Positions 1 through 9,830 of a stretch of 64,000 nt of DNA are shown here, piece after piece. The notes under the pieces were generated by a model, which did not search any database, was not told where the DNA came from, and saw only the letters and a program-made list of their open reading frames with translations. The stretch's first letter is position 1; each line of letters starts with the position of its first letter. Source of the stretch: Bacteroidales bacterium (GTDB lineage Bacteria > Bacteroidota > Bacteroidia > Bacteroidales > VadinHA17); contig JARKQN010000110.1 of the NCBI GenBank assembly GCA_029974835.1, positions 17,187 through 81,186 on the forward strand. Reading direction: 5' to 3'. The position numbers and the translations under genes are program-made.

Positions 1-70
1 CTTTTGTGTAGATTTCTTCCTTGCCGGCTTTCCCATCATTTTCAATGTTTACCCCGGTTTCTTCTTCCAT
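1..70 (-). CDS. 5' end of a divergently transcribed gene, truncated by window edge; product unknown (MEEETGVNIENDGKAGKEEIYTK...)
   Basis: Open frame from ATG (complement of 68-70) to window edge; TACATTTG promoter-like -7 element on the minus strand at 99-106. Confidence 0.5.
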   Translation of the reverse strand, partial: MEEETGVNIENDGKAGKEEIYTK

Positions 71-166
71 ACCGTGAATGATTTAGTTATAACCCTGTCA
101 AATGTAGCAATTATTTTTTCAAATCAAAATATTCCACCTTACGGCTGTTAATTAACAGTCAGGAAT

Positions 167-196
167 TTTGAAGCTTGATTAAAATGAATATTTTTG
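167..196 (+). promoter_or_regulatory. Bacteroidota-type promoter for nusB (TTTG-N18-TATTTTTG)
   Basis: TTTG 167-170 and TATTTTTG 189-196, matching the -33 TTTG / -7 TAnnTTTG consensus; nusB ATG at 222. Confidence 0.65.
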
Positions 197-221
197 CACG
201 GTCAATTACAGGTTCTTTAGA

Positions 222-1184
222 ATGATAAGCAGAAGATTGTTGCGTGTCAAGGCCCTTATGTGTCTTTATGCATATAACCGCCGCGACGATGGAGACCTCG
301 CTAAGGCTGAGAAGGAACTTCTTCTGAGTCTTAACAAGTCCTATGAACTCTATTTCTATCTCCTTCTGCTTCTGATAGAACTTGCCGACACAGCATCTGA
401 GAAAATAGCATTTGCCCTTCAGAAAAAAATGCCATCGCCTGAAGATCTCCGTCCAAACAGGAGATTTGCAGACAATATGCTTATTAACCAGCTCAGGGAA
501 AACAACGAACTGAGAAAATATCAGTCCTCAACCGGCCTCTCATGGGCTGCTCACAGCGGGGTTATAAAAACTCTTTACTCAAAGCTGACCGAATGGGACG
601 AGTACCGGAAATATATGTCGGGAGTAAAACATGGCTACACCGAGGATAAAAAGTTCCTTATGAAACTGATAAGTGTTTTTATTCCTGCCTCGGAAGATCT
701 GATTACAGCTTTTGAGGAAATGAGCATATACTGGAATGATGACCTCGAAAACATAGTCGTAATGACCGAAAAAACTCTTCGAAGGTTCAGCAAAACCTCC
801 GGGCCCGAAACCCCTTTGATGCCATTGTTCAGGAATGATGAAGATAAGGAGTTTGTAATTAATTTGTTCCGTAAGGCCATCCTGAATACCGATAAGGTTA
901 CTGATCTGATTGACAGAAACACCACAAACTGGGAGGTTGAAAGAATAGCGCTGATGGACAGGCTTGTGATGCAGATGGCTATAACCGAGGTGATGTGTTT
1001 TGAGGAAATACCTGTAAAAGTAACACTGAATGAATATATAGAGATTGCAAAGAATTATTGTACCGCAAAAAGCAATACTTTTGTAAACGGTATTCTCGAC
1101 AAGATAGTAAGAGAGATGAGAGAGAAAAAACTCTTCCGCAAAACAGGAAGAGGTTTGCTTGGCGAAGACGGGAATAATGGTTAG
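222..1184 (+). CDS. nusB: Transcription antitermination factor NusB
   Basis: C-terminal NusB-like domain (DRNTTNWEVERIALMDRLVMQMAITEVMCFEEIPVKVTLNEYIEIAKNY); long N-terminal part typical of Bacteroidota. Confidence 0.92.
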   Translation: MISRRLLRVKALMCLYAYNRRDDGDLAKAEKELLLSLNKSYELYFYLLLLLIELADTASEKIAFALQKKMPSPEDLRPNRRFADNMLINQLRENNELRKYQSSTGLSWAAHSGVIKTLYSKLTEWDEYRKYMSGVKHGYTEDKKFLMKLISVFIPASEDLITAFEEMSIYWNDDLENIVVMTEKTLRRFSKTSGPETPLMPLFRNDEDKEFVINLFRKAILNTDKVTDLIDRNTTNWEVERIALMDRLVMQMAITEVMCFEEIPVKVTLNEYIEIAKNYCTAKSNTFVNGILDKIVREMREKKLFRKTGRGLLGEDGNNG

Positions 1185-1200
1185 AATAACGATTAGAATA

Positions 1201-1632
1201 ATGAAGCAGATTACAGGAATAATTTTCTTATGCACACTGATTCTCGCAGGTTTTGCTTGCGGTAACAATTCAGGTGCACAGAAGAATGCATCAGGTCAGA
1301 TTTCCATATCCGACACTGCGGTAATCGTTTTTTCGGAGTATGAGCATGATTTCGGGAAAATTGCCGCAGGGGAAAAAGTTGCAGCCATTTTTACCTTTAC
1401 CAATGCAGGGAAAGGCCCTCTCATAATAAATTCTGTTACCACCAGTTGTGGCTGTACAGCTTCGAAATACTCCCGAAAACCCGTTGCTCCAGGCCAATCA
1501 GGTACTATTGAGATAGTTTTTGATTCATCAGGTTATAACGGCCCTCAGCGAAAAACTGCAACAGTCAGGTCAAATGCATCACAACCTTATGTGTTGCTTC
1601 AGATAAAGGGAGAAGTTGTCCAGATTCCGTAA
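1201..1632 (+). CDS. DUF1573 domain lipoprotein
   Basis: DFGKIAAGEKVAAIFTFTNAGKGPLIINSVTTSCGCTASKY motif; lipobox LAGFAC. ORF opens at 1159, but MKQITGIIFLC at 1201 gives a proper signal peptide. Confidence 0.85.
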   Translation: MKQITGIIFLCTLILAGFACGNNSGAQKNASGQISISDTAVIVFSEYEHDFGKIAAGEKVAAIFTFTNAGKGPLIINSVTTSCGCTASKYSRKPVAPGQSGTIEIVFDSSGYNGPQRKTATVRSNASQPYVLLQIKGEVVQIP

Positions 1633-1656
1633 ATTATTAATTATAAATACATTAAG

Positions 1657-1983
1657 ATGAGCAATTATTATTTATTACTTATGACCCAGCCTGCCGGTGC
1701 TTCAGGTTCAGGTAATGCATGGGTGAGCCTTATGCCGCTGATCCTTGTTTTTGTGGTGTTCTATTTCTTCATGATAAGACCGCAGATGAAGAAACAGAAA
1801 GAGCTATCCAACTACAGAAACTCCCTCAAGAAAGGGGATAAAGTGGTTACCACCGGCGGAATCTACGGAAGAGTGGCAGAGGTGAAAGACAATGTGGTAA
1901 TTCTGGATGTCGGAGGAGATGTAAAGCTTAAGATTGATAAAAGCGCTCTGCTTAAGGATCCGACCGACATAGAGCAGAAATAA
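1657..1983 (+). CDS. yajC: Preprotein translocase subunit YajC
   Basis: Single TM then FFMIRPQMKKQKE...LKKGDKVVTTGGIYGRV. Confidence 0.93.
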   Translation: MSNYYLLLMTQPAGASGSGNAWVSLMPLILVFVVFYFFMIRPQMKKQKELSNYRNSLKKGDKVVTTGGIYGRVAEVKDNVVILDVGGDVKLKIDKSALLKDPTDIEQK

Positions 1984-1985
1984 CC

Positions 1986-2450
1986 ATGAATATACGGCAG
2001 AGTATACGTCAAAATCCAGTCAGGAGAGCATTTCAAAAGCTTCTCAAACGCGATCTTGCCGTATTCTTGGTCTTCCTTATGATTTCATTCATCCTCTGGT
2101 ATCTCAATTCCCTGAGAAAAACCATGGAATCGGAGGTTGCCTTCCGGATTAAAGCCGGGAACTTTAATACTTTTCCGGTTTCAGATGAATCCCTTCGTGC
2201 AAAGGCTTATCTGAAACTTGCGGGAACGGGATTTTTATTACTTAAGACTTCTGTGAGTTCCGTTTTCTCCACCTTCATTGTTGATATCGGGGAAATTAAA
2301 ACCGGAACTTATAACAAGGGCACATCCGTGGGATTTTATGTTCTTGCTGCCGACCTCAAACCGGTGTTTGAAAAAGGTCTTAAACCCGACCTTCAGGTAA
2401 TTTCAATAAGACCCGACACGATCTTTCTGGTTCAGGTCCGTAAACAATAA
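1986..2450 (+). CDS. YbbR-like domain membrane protein
   Basis: N-terminal TM and YbbR-like body; located between yajC and coaE. Confidence 0.6.
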   Translation: MNIRQSIRQNPVRRAFQKLLKRDLAVFLVFLMISFILWYLNSLRKTMESEVAFRIKAGNFNTFPVSDESLRAKAYLKLAGTGFLLLKTSVSSVFSTFIVDIGEIKTGTYNKGTSVGFYVLAADLKPVFEKGLKPDLQVISIRPDTIFLVQVRKQ

Positions 2451-2464
2451 AGCCTTTAAAAATC

Positions 2465-3052
2465 ATGGTACTGGGAATTACCGGAGGCATCGGCAGCGGC
2501 AAATCGGTTGTCTGCCGGGTATTCAGCATACTCGGCGCTCCTGTTTTTTCGGCAGATGATGAAGCAAGAATCATCATGGAAACAGATCCTGGCATAATGA
2601 ATGAAGTCGAAAAAGCTGCGGGAGAGAAGGTATATGAAAACGGAGTATTAAACCGTAAAAAATTGGCTGCCCTGATTTTCAACGACAGGGAAAAGCTTAC
2701 AGCTGTAAACCGTATTGTTCACCCTGCTGTATTTGACAGATTCAGAAGATGGAAGGAAAATAACAGTGCCCCTCTTGTGATATTTGAATCTGCAATACTT
2801 TTTGAAAGCGGGGCCGATAAACTTGCCGACAGGGTGCTGAACGTTTATGCTCCGGCGGAAATCAGAACAGAGAGGGTAATGGAGAGAAACAGTCTGTCCG
2901 AACAGGAGGTTGTTGAAAGAATAAGAAACCAGTGGAGTGATGAACAGAGATCAGAGTTGTCGGATTACATTATCAATAATTCAGGTAATGAATTGATTCT
3001 TCCTTCAATACTCAGGATTTACAGGGAGTTGATTAGTTTATCAGGCAGATAA
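2465..3052 (+). CDS. coaE: Dephospho-CoA kinase
   Basis: P-loop [19 protein letters not shown]; family-wide similarity. Confidence 0.93.
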   Translation: MVLGITGGIGSGKSVVCRVFSILGAPVFSADDEARIIMETDPGIMNEVEKAAGEKVYENGVLNRKKLAALIFNDREKLTAVNRIVHPAVFDRFRRWKENNSAPLVIFESAILFESGADKLADRVLNVYAPAEIRTERVMERNSLSEQEVVERIRNQWSDEQRSELSDYIINNSGNELILPSILRIYRELISLSGR

Positions 3053-3059
3053 TAACGTT

Positions 3060-3776
3060 ATGGGAAATTTTGTTAAGTGGCTTGGAGGAGGCCTTGGCTG
3101 GGTTCTTGGAGGACCGATAGGAGGGTTGCTTGGTTTTCTGGTGGGCTCATTCTTTGATGAGGTATCCAGCCCCTCCCGGCAGGTTCAGGATTCTGCCCCC
3201 GGAAGCTTCGGAATAAGCCTCCTTGTCCTTACTGCGGCCGTTATGAAAGCCGACAACAGAGTCCTGAAAACGGAACTTGAATATGTTAAACAGTTTTATA
3301 TAAAACAGTTCGGGAAGGAATCAACCCGGGAAGCGATGATGATTCTCCGCGACCTGCTTAAGCAGGATATTCCGCTTAAAGATGTCTGCCGCCAGATCGC
3401 CGCAAATATGGACTATTCATCCAGACTGCACCTTTTGCATTTCCTGTTCGGCATAGCAGGGGCCGATAATAAATTTGATACTGCCGAGGTAAAAGTAATC
3501 GGCATAATTGCCGAATACCTCGGGATTTCAAACAGTGATTACACTTCGGTCAGAAACATGTTTATTCCCGAAACAGATTCTGCCTACAGGATTCTGGAAA
3601 TTGAACCCTCTGCAACCGACGAGGAGGTGAAAAAAGCCTACCGGAAAATGGCGCTGAAATACCATCCCGACAGGGTAAGCCATCTTGGAGAAGATTTCAG
3701 GAAAGCTGCGGATGATAAATTCAAGAAAGTAAATGAAGCTTACGAAAAAATAAAAAAAGAACGAAACCTTATCTGA
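3060..3776 (+). CDS. TerB-like / DnaJ domain protein (DjlA-like)
   Basis: Glycine-rich N-terminus, TerB-like helical region, C-terminal J domain with HPD (YHPDRVSH). Confidence 0.85.
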   Translation: MGNFVKWLGGGLGWVLGGPIGGLLGFLVGSFFDEVSSPSRQVQDSAPGSFGISLLVLTAAVMKADNRVLKTELEYVKQFYIKQFGKESTREAMMILRDLLKQDIPLKDVCRQIAANMDYSSRLHLLHFLFGIAGADNKFDTAEVKVIGIIAEYLGISNSDYTSVRNMFIPETDSAYRILEIEPSATDEEVKKAYRKMALKYHPDRVSHLGEDFRKAADDKFKKVNEAYEKIKKERNLI

Positions 3777-3841
3777 TTAATAATTTACTGCATTATCAGG
3801 AAAATTCATAAACAAGAATTATTTTTGCAAAAAATCAACCT

Positions 3842-4432
3842 ATGATTCTTAAGGATTATTTATCGGTGTCGGGACAGCATGGACTGTTTAAGTTTATAGC
3901 CCAGGGACGGAATGCTATGATTGTGGAAAATCTTGAAACGGGAAAAAGAACCACTGCATTTGCATCTTCAAAAATCAGCAATCTCGAAGATATATCTGTT
4001 TACACGGGTGACGGTGAGGTGGCTCTGTCAGCAGTGTTTGATAAAATTTATGAAAAGGAAAACGGAGGGCCTGCTCCCGACGAAAAATCAGACATTAACG
4101 TTCTTCGCGAATATTTTGCACTGATTCTGCCCGAATACGACAGGGAAAGGGTTTATGCATCCGATATAAAGAAGATTTTAATGTGGTACAACACTCTTCA
4201 GAAACTCAATCTCCTGGTGAAAGAGGAACCTGAGAAGGAAAAGCCTGAAGAAAAGAGTGAGAAAAAGGCTGAAACCACAGATACAGGTGCACAGGATTCA
4301 CAGGCAGAGGCTGAAGAAACAAAACCTGCAGCCAGACAGGCTAAGAAGAAGACTGCAGGTGATTCCGAAAAGCCGGCTAAATCAAAAGCAGAACCAAAAA
4401 CAAAAAAGTCAGGAAAGACTGAAAAGAAATAA
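3842..4432 (+). CDS. DUF5606-family protein with Lys/Glu-rich tail
   Basis: MILKDYLSVSGQHGLFKFIAQGRNAMIVENLETGKR N-terminus; low-complexity C-terminus. Confidence 0.75.
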   Translation: MILKDYLSVSGQHGLFKFIAQGRNAMIVENLETGKRTTAFASSKISNLEDISVYTGDGEVALSAVFDKIYEKENGGPAPDEKSDINVLREYFALILPEYDRERVYASDIKKILMWYNTLQKLNLLVKEEPEKEKPEEKSEKKAETTDTGAQDSQAEAEETKPAARQAKKKTAGDSEKPAKSKAEPKTKKSGKTEKK

Positions 4433-4557
4433 CAATTCCCTTTGTTTTTATTAATTTCATTCTTTTGTATTTGTCATATCCTGAATGACATGTGCAAAAA
4501 AAATCTGTTTTTTTGAAAAAATCAGATCACAGATTGAAAAAAATATTAATATTGGTT

Positions 4558-4565
4558 TATATTTG
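4558..4565 (+). promoter_or_regulatory. Promoter -7 element TATATTTG upstream of arginine decarboxylase
   Basis: Exact TAnnTTTG match 48 nt upstream of the ATG at 4613. Confidence 0.5.
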
Positions 4566-4612
4566 CAACCCAAATTAAATTAGTATTAACTCAATTGTAA
4601 TTTATGACGTAG

Positions 4613-5215
4613 ATGCAGAATTTTGTTTTGAGAGAGTTACACCCCGGTAATTCCTTCGAAGGGCTGAACGCCCCCCTCAGAGGATTCATCGTCGGAAACC
4701 GTATCCCGAAAGATTACTTCGTTACAACGGGAAGCGGTCAGAGTGACATCGCAATTCATGCAGGATCCTACCACCTGGCTCTAAAAGATGCCGGTATCGA
4801 AATGGCCAACATAATGACTTACTCATCCATCCTACCGGGAATGGCCACCCAGATTGAAAAACCCGAGAAAATTACGCACGGCGAAGTAATGGAATCTATT
4901 ATGGCTGTTGCAAACGGCCGTAAAGGGGAGAGAATTTCCGCCGGCATAATCTACGGATGGCTGAATGAGAAAAAGACAGGCGAGCGATACGGCGGTCTTG
5001 TGTGCGAACACAACGGTAATTATACTGAAGAGGAACTTGACAGACTCCTGCGCCTCAGTATAAATGAGTTATATACCAATGGGTTCGATAAAGATTATAC
5101 TCTTGGTGATCTGAATATTATTAAAAGATCATTCGTACCTCTCAAAACTTACGGCACCGTCCTGGTGGCGCTTTGCTTCACCAGTTATTTCTATCCGGTA
5201 CTCGAGACAATTTAA
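4613..5215 (+). CDS. Pyruvoyl-dependent arginine decarboxylase
   Basis: GNRIPKDYFVTTGSGQSD...YSSILPG with the Ser-Ser self-cleavage site (codons 4823-4828); followed by agmatinase. Confidence 0.88.
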   Translation: MQNFVLRELHPGNSFEGLNAPLRGFIVGNRIPKDYFVTTGSGQSDIAIHAGSYHLALKDAGIEMANIMTYSSILPGMATQIEKPEKITHGEVMESIMAVANGRKGERISAGIIYGWLNEKKTGERYGGLVCEHNGNYTEEELDRLLRLSINELYTNGFDKDYTLGDLNIIKRSFVPLKTYGTVLVALCFTSYFYPVLETI

Positions 5216-5314
5216 TCCCGGCTGCCGGTTCCCGGCTGAATGCGGCTGCTGCATGAAAAAATAAACTGTCTGCAGAAAGCCGGCATCCGGAAACCGGCAC
5301 CTTAATTTCGCTAT

Positions 5315-6163
5315 ATGAACTTCGGAGGCCACGAAGTAGTTTACAGCTACCCCCAATCCCGTATAGTAATGCTTCCTGTACCTTACGACGAAACAAGTAC
5401 ATGGATAAGGGGAGCAGACAAGGGACCTGATGCAATTTTCAAGGCATCGGTGAATCTTGAATTTTACGATATCGAAACAGGTACGGAAGTTCATAAGAAC
5501 GGCATATTCACTCTCGACCCGGTAGTTGAAAAAAGCTCCCCCGAAGCTCTCACTGAGGAGGTGAGAAAAAGGGTGAAACAATTACTGGATGAACAGAAAT
5601 TCCCTGTCATCGTCGGCGGAAATCATACCGTCAGCATAGGGGCTTTCTATGCCTTCAGCGAAAAATACAGGGATCTTTCAATTCTCCAGCTCGACGCTCA
5701 TTCCGATCTCAGAAACGAATACGAAGGATCCGCCTTAAACCATGCATGTGTAATGGCAAGGGCAAGGGAGAAGGCACATATCGTTCAGGTTGGTATAAGA
5801 AGCATGTCGGCCGAAGAAGCTTCAGAAGCCGGCTGGGAAAATATTTACCCGGCTCATGAACTTATCAGGGATAATTCCCTGTACCTTAAAGCAGCAGCCT
5901 CACTTAAAGAGAAAGTCTATGTTACAATAGACATGGATGTTTTCGATCCTTCCCTCGTGCCATCTACCGGAACACCTGAACCGGGCGGACCGGATTATTC
6001 AGACCTGATGAATTTTCTGAGGCATGTGGCTGATAAAAGGAATATAGTCGGATTTGATGTTGTTGAACTCTGTCCTTCAGATGCCAACCATACGCCCGAT
6101 TTCGTCGCCGCTAAAGTGATTTACCAGTTCCTGAGCTATATTTTTTCAGGCGGAAGGCAATAA
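5315..6163 (+). CDS. speB: Agmatinase
   Basis: Ureohydrolase metal motifs GGNHTVSIG, LDAHSDLR, TIDMDVFDPSLVPSTGTPEPGG. Confidence 0.92.
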   Translation: MNFGGHEVVYSYPQSRIVMLPVPYDETSTWIRGADKGPDAIFKASVNLEFYDIETGTEVHKNGIFTLDPVVEKSSPEALTEEVRKRVKQLLDEQKFPVIVGGNHTVSIGAFYAFSEKYRDLSILQLDAHSDLRNEYEGSALNHACVMARAREKAHIVQVGIRSMSAEEASEAGWENIYPAHELIRDNSLYLKAAASLKEKVYVTIDMDVFDPSLVPSTGTPEPGGPDYSDLMNFLRHVADKRNIVGFDVVELCPSDANHTPDFVAAKVIYQFLSYIFSGGRQ

Positions 6164-6173
6164 TGTCTCCTCA

Positions 6174-6962
6174 TTACTCTTCCTTCGCTTTGGCTTCATC
6201 CCATATCCTGTTCATCTCATCAAGCGACATGTCGTGCAGTGACTTCCCTTTGGCAATTGTTTCATTCTCGAGATAATTGAACCTCGATATAAATTTCCTG
6301 TTTGTTTTTTCAAGCGCGGCTTCAGGATCTATACCATATAACCGGCAGGCGTTAATAAGACTGAAGAATACATCACCTGTCTCCGATTCAATATTACGTG
6401 TGTTACCGTTAAGAACCTCCTCCTTTAATTCGGTAATCTCCTCGAGAACTTTATCCCATATCTGTTCAGGTTTCTCCCAGTCAAAGCCGACGCCCCTCAC
6501 TTTCTCCTGAATCCTGTTCGCCTTTATAATTGCAGGCAGAGAGGAGGGGACACCGGAAAGAACCCTTTTCCCTCCGTTTTCACCGTGAAGCTTCAGGGCT
6601 TCCCAGTTCTTCTTTACTTCGTCTGCGTTGTTTACTTCAATCGAACCGAATACGTGCGGGTGCCTGTAAATAAGCTTTTCGTTGATGCTTTTAAGCACTC
6701 CCGCAATGTCAAAAGTGCCGTTCTCACTCCCGATTTTCGAATAAAATACCAGATGCAGCATCAGATCGCCCAACTCTTCCTTTATACCTTCCTCGTCACC
6801 TGAGATTATCGCATCGGCCAGTTCATAGGTCTCTTCAATTGTAAGCTTACGGAGGCTCTCATAAGTCTGTTCCCTGTCCCACGGGCATTTCTCCCTCAGG
6901 TTATTCATTATGTCAAGCAGCCTTGCAAACTCTTTCAGGGCATTTTCCTTGTAATCTGTCAC
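6174..6962 (-). CDS. mazG: Nucleoside triphosphate pyrophosphohydrolase MazG
   Basis: CPWDREQTYESLRKLTIEETYEL; EELGDLMLHLVFYSKI. Confidence 0.93.
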   Translation of the reverse strand: MTDYKENALKEFARLLDIMNNLREKCPWDREQTYESLRKLTIEETYELADAIISGDEEGIKEELGDLMLHLVFYSKIGSENGTFDIAGVLKSINEKLIYRHPHVFGSIEVNNADEVKKNWEALKLHGENGGKRVLSGVPSSLPAIIKANRIQEKVRGVGFDWEKPEQIWDKVLEEITELKEEVLNGNTRNIESETGDVFFSLINACRLYGIDPEAALEKTNRKFISRFNYLENETIAKGKSLHDMSLDEMNRIWDEAKAKEE

Positions 6963-7756
6963 TTTGTATGATGTTTGAGTATTTTTTCCTCTGCAGCCAG
7001 TTCAACACGCACTACCGACCCTGTTTCAACCCCTAGCAGTTCTGATATGCTTCCGCCGTTTATCGCAACCTCGAGGAGATCAAGCATATTGAATCTTGTA
7101 ACCAATTCACCCACAGGCTCATCGCTGTATCTGGCACTTATCCGGTCTGTACTGTAGCTGTTGCTTTGTATCAGAATCCGGTACTTTTTCCCCGAAAAGA
7201 CCCTGTTAAAGATATCTCTTGTGACATTGGTTATCGCATTCCCGTAGGAATCGATGAATATTACACTACCAGTAATCACTTCCTTTTCGATGGTAGCCCT
7301 AAGGGGTACCTTCTCACTTACAGCGGTTACAGGGGTTCCTATTTCCCGGAGAGACTTTCCCTTTACAAGAAATGAGGCTGCATCGGCAAAAATGCCGATT
7401 TCATCAGAAACCTCACCATCCCCGATCTCTACCATCTCATCGGGCTGCTGGTTAAGTATCAGATTAAAAATTCCGTTATCGGCGCCTATGAAGTAATGAT
7501 CATTTGCACGGAGAAGAAGATACCTTGCATCGCTGCCTCCATCGGTATGAACACAGATTATATGAATGCTGCCTGCAGGGTAGTTCATATATGTGTTCCG
7601 GATGACGAATGATGCATGTGTAATGTTAAAGGCCGGTATATTGAAAGCATTGTCAATGACCTGAGTATCCGGACAGAGGGAGCATAACCTTCCCTTGAGT
7701 ATCCCGGAATAGAAATCGTCGGGTCGCCATTCGGTGGTAAGTGTAATTACCGGCAT
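6959..7756 (-). CDS. SAM hydroxide adenosyltransferase (DUF62)
   Basis: ITLTTEWRPDDFYSGILKG; FIDSYGNAITNV. ORF opens at 7774, but a TATCTTTG promoter element lies at 7772-7779, so MPVITLTTEW (7756) is the preferred start. Confidence 0.82.
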   Translation of the reverse strand: MPVITLTTEWRPDDFYSGILKGRLCSLCPDTQVIDNAFNIPAFNITHASFVIRNTYMNYPAGSIHIICVHTDGGSDARYLLLRANDHYFIGADNGIFNLILNQQPDEMVEIGDGEVSDEIGIFADAASFLVKGKSLREIGTPVTAVSEKVPLRATIEKEVITGSVIFIDSYGNAITNVTRDIFNRVFSGKKYRILIQSNSYSTDRISARYSDEPVGELVTRFNMLDLLEVAINGGSISELLGVETGSVVRVELAAEEKILKHHTK

Positions 7757-7872
7757 GGGAAAATCTTTCGACAAAGATAATCTTCTAATGAAAAATAAGC
7801 TTATTTTGTACCACCGTGAATTATTTTTTAATTTAAATATTTGCTGGTGTAGGAAAAGGGCTTAAAACGGTA

Positions 7873-8844
7873 TTGATGACTGAAAAGACTGTATACCTTG
7901 AGGAAATCGATCCGGTGATATTTTCCGGTTCGAACAATGCTGTAATTAACCAGATTAAGTCTTATTTCCCAAAATTGAAGATAATTGCACGGGGAAATGA
8001 GATAAAATGCATCGGCGACAGTACAGATGTTGAGGAATTTACTTCAAGGCTGAATGATATCATTGAATATTACAGGAAGTATAACAGGCTCGATCCGGAG
8101 GATATTGAGCGACTTTTTTCCGATGATGAGCATATCAGCAGGGCTTCAGAGGGAGAATTCGAGGATGTAATCTTATTCGGCGCAACGGGAAAGCCCATAA
8201 GGGCCAGGACGGTTCACCAGCTGCAGCTTATCAGGGATTATGCTTCCAACGACCTGATTATTACCGACGGCCCTGCAGGAACGGGAAAAACATATACTTC
8301 CATCGCCCTGGCAGTAAGGGCCCTGAAAAACAGGGAGGTTAAGAAAATAGTCCTTACAAGGCCTGCCGTTGAAGCAGGGGAGAGACTAGGCTTTCTGCCC
8401 GGCGACATGAAGGATAAGCTCGATCCTTATCTCCAGCCGCTATACGACGCCCTGCATGATATGATACCTTTCAGAAAGCTTGAAACCTGGATCGAAGAAG
8501 GAACCGTACAGATTGCACCATTGGCTTTCATGAGGGGCAGAACACTCGAAAACGCGGTCGTGATACTCGATGAGGCTCAGAACGCTACTGTAAGCCAGCT
8601 TAAAATGTTCCTTACAAGAATGGGAATGTGCTCAAAATTTATTATGACGGGTGATACAACTCAGATTGACCTCCCCCGGAAAAATGAATCCGGCCTGCTG
8701 CAGGCAATGAGAATTCTGACCGGAATTGAAGGAATTTCAATCATTCGTTTCGACGAAAGAGATATTGTCCGGCACCGCCTGGTGAAAATGATTGTGAGGG
8801 CTTATGAAAATGATGAAACCGCTAAGGAACAAAACCAGGAATAA
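7873..8844 (+). CDS. phoH: PhoH family ATPase
   Basis: ITDGPAGTGKTYTSIALAVRAL; ILDEAQNAT; N-terminal KH-like region. Confidence 0.93.
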   Translation: MMTEKTVYLEEIDPVIFSGSNNAVINQIKSYFPKLKIIARGNEIKCIGDSTDVEEFTSRLNDIIEYYRKYNRLDPEDIERLFSDDEHISRASEGEFEDVILFGATGKPIRARTVHQLQLIRDYASNDLIITDGPAGTGKTYTSIALAVRALKNREVKKIVLTRPAVEAGERLGFLPGDMKDKLDPYLQPLYDALHDMIPFRKLETWIEEGTVQIAPLAFMRGRTLENAVVILDEAQNATVSQLKMFLTRMGMCSKFIMTGDTTQIDLPRKNESGLLQAMRILTGIEGISIIRFDERDIVRHRLVKMIVRAYENDETAKEQNQE

Positions 8845-8863
8845 CCAAGCAACAAGATAACAG

Positions 8864-9817
8864 ATGAATCAGACTATCTTAAAGACCGATTTCAAATTCG
8901 ACAGACTGAAAAGCTTTTACAAGGGAAAAGTCAGGGATGTTTACAACATCGGTGATGAACTCCTTCTGATGATCGTAACCGACAGAATATCAGCCTTTGA
9001 TGTTGTACTGCCACGCGGCATACCATACAAGGGACAGGTTCTGAACCAGATAGCCTCAAAGTTTCTTGATGCCACATCTGACATTGTTCCGAACTGGAAA
9101 ATCGCCAGCCCCGATCCTAACGTCACAATAGGAGTGAAATGTGAACCATATCCCGTGGAGATGATTGTGAGGGCCTTTCTCACAGGAAGCTCATGGCGTA
9201 CCTACAAGGCAGGGGCCAGATCAATTTGCGGCATCCCCATACCGGAAGGAATGAGGGAACACCAGAGATTTGAGAAGCCGATCATCACACCAACAACAAA
9301 GGCCGAACAGGGAGCGCACGACCAGGACATTTCGGCAGAAGAGATAATTGAAAATGGCCTGGTGCCTGAAGAAGAATACAGGCTTCTCGAGAAATATACA
9401 ATGGAAGTTTTTATGAGAGGCTCCGAGATCGCGGCAAAGCATGGACTTATACTTGTCGATACAAAATACGAGTTCGGCAAAAAAGACGGGAAAATATATC
9501 TTATTGACGAAATCAACACGCCCGATTCTTCAAGGTATTTCTACGCTGAAGATTATAATGACCGGTTTGAGAAAGGACTGCCTCCCAGGCAGCTTTCAAA
9601 GGAATTTGTAAGAGAGTGGCTGATGGCAAACGGTTTCCAGGGCAAAGAAGGACAACAGGTGCCTGAAATGACTGATGAATTCGTGAATGAGGTATCGGAA
9701 AGATACATAGAACTGTATGAAAAAATAACCGGAGAACGTTTTATAAGAGAAAATATTGATGACATTCACAACAGGATATTCCGCAACTGCCAGAAATTCC
9801 TTGAAGATTACAGATAA
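8864..9817 (+). CDS. purC: Phosphoribosylaminoimidazole-succinocarboxamide synthase
   Basis: [39 protein letters not shown]. Confidence 0.95.
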   Translation: MNQTILKTDFKFDRLKSFYKGKVRDVYNIGDELLLMIVTDRISAFDVVLPRGIPYKGQVLNQIASKFLDATSDIVPNWKIASPDPNVTIGVKCEPYPVEMIVRAFLTGSSWRTYKAGARSICGIPIPEGMREHQRFEKPIITPTTKAEQGAHDQDISAEEIIENGLVPEEEYRLLEKYTMEVFMRGSEIAAKHGLILVDTKYEFGKKDGKIYLIDEINTPDSSRYFYAEDYNDRFEKGLPPRQLSKEFVREWLMANGFQGKEGQQVPEMTDEFVNEVSERYIELYEKITGERFIRENIDDIHNRIFRNCQKFLEDYR

Positions 9818-9830
9818 TAAGATATTGACA

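Noticed and set aside
145-158. CTGTTAATTAACAG palindrome upstream of nusB
   Set aside because: Short AT-rich palindrome likely by chance in this intergenic composition; no second supporting feature.
579-1268. 229-aa minus-strand ORF opposite nusB
   Set aside because: Antisense to nusB/DUF1573 genes with no domain signal.
4257-4454. Arg/Gln-rich 65-aa ORF
   Set aside because: Out-of-frame shadow of the Lys/Glu-rich tail of the DUF5606-like CDS.
9756-9830. LysM protein start overlapping purC
   Set aside because: Start at 9831 avoids the overlap and places the hydrophobic signal segment near the N-terminus.
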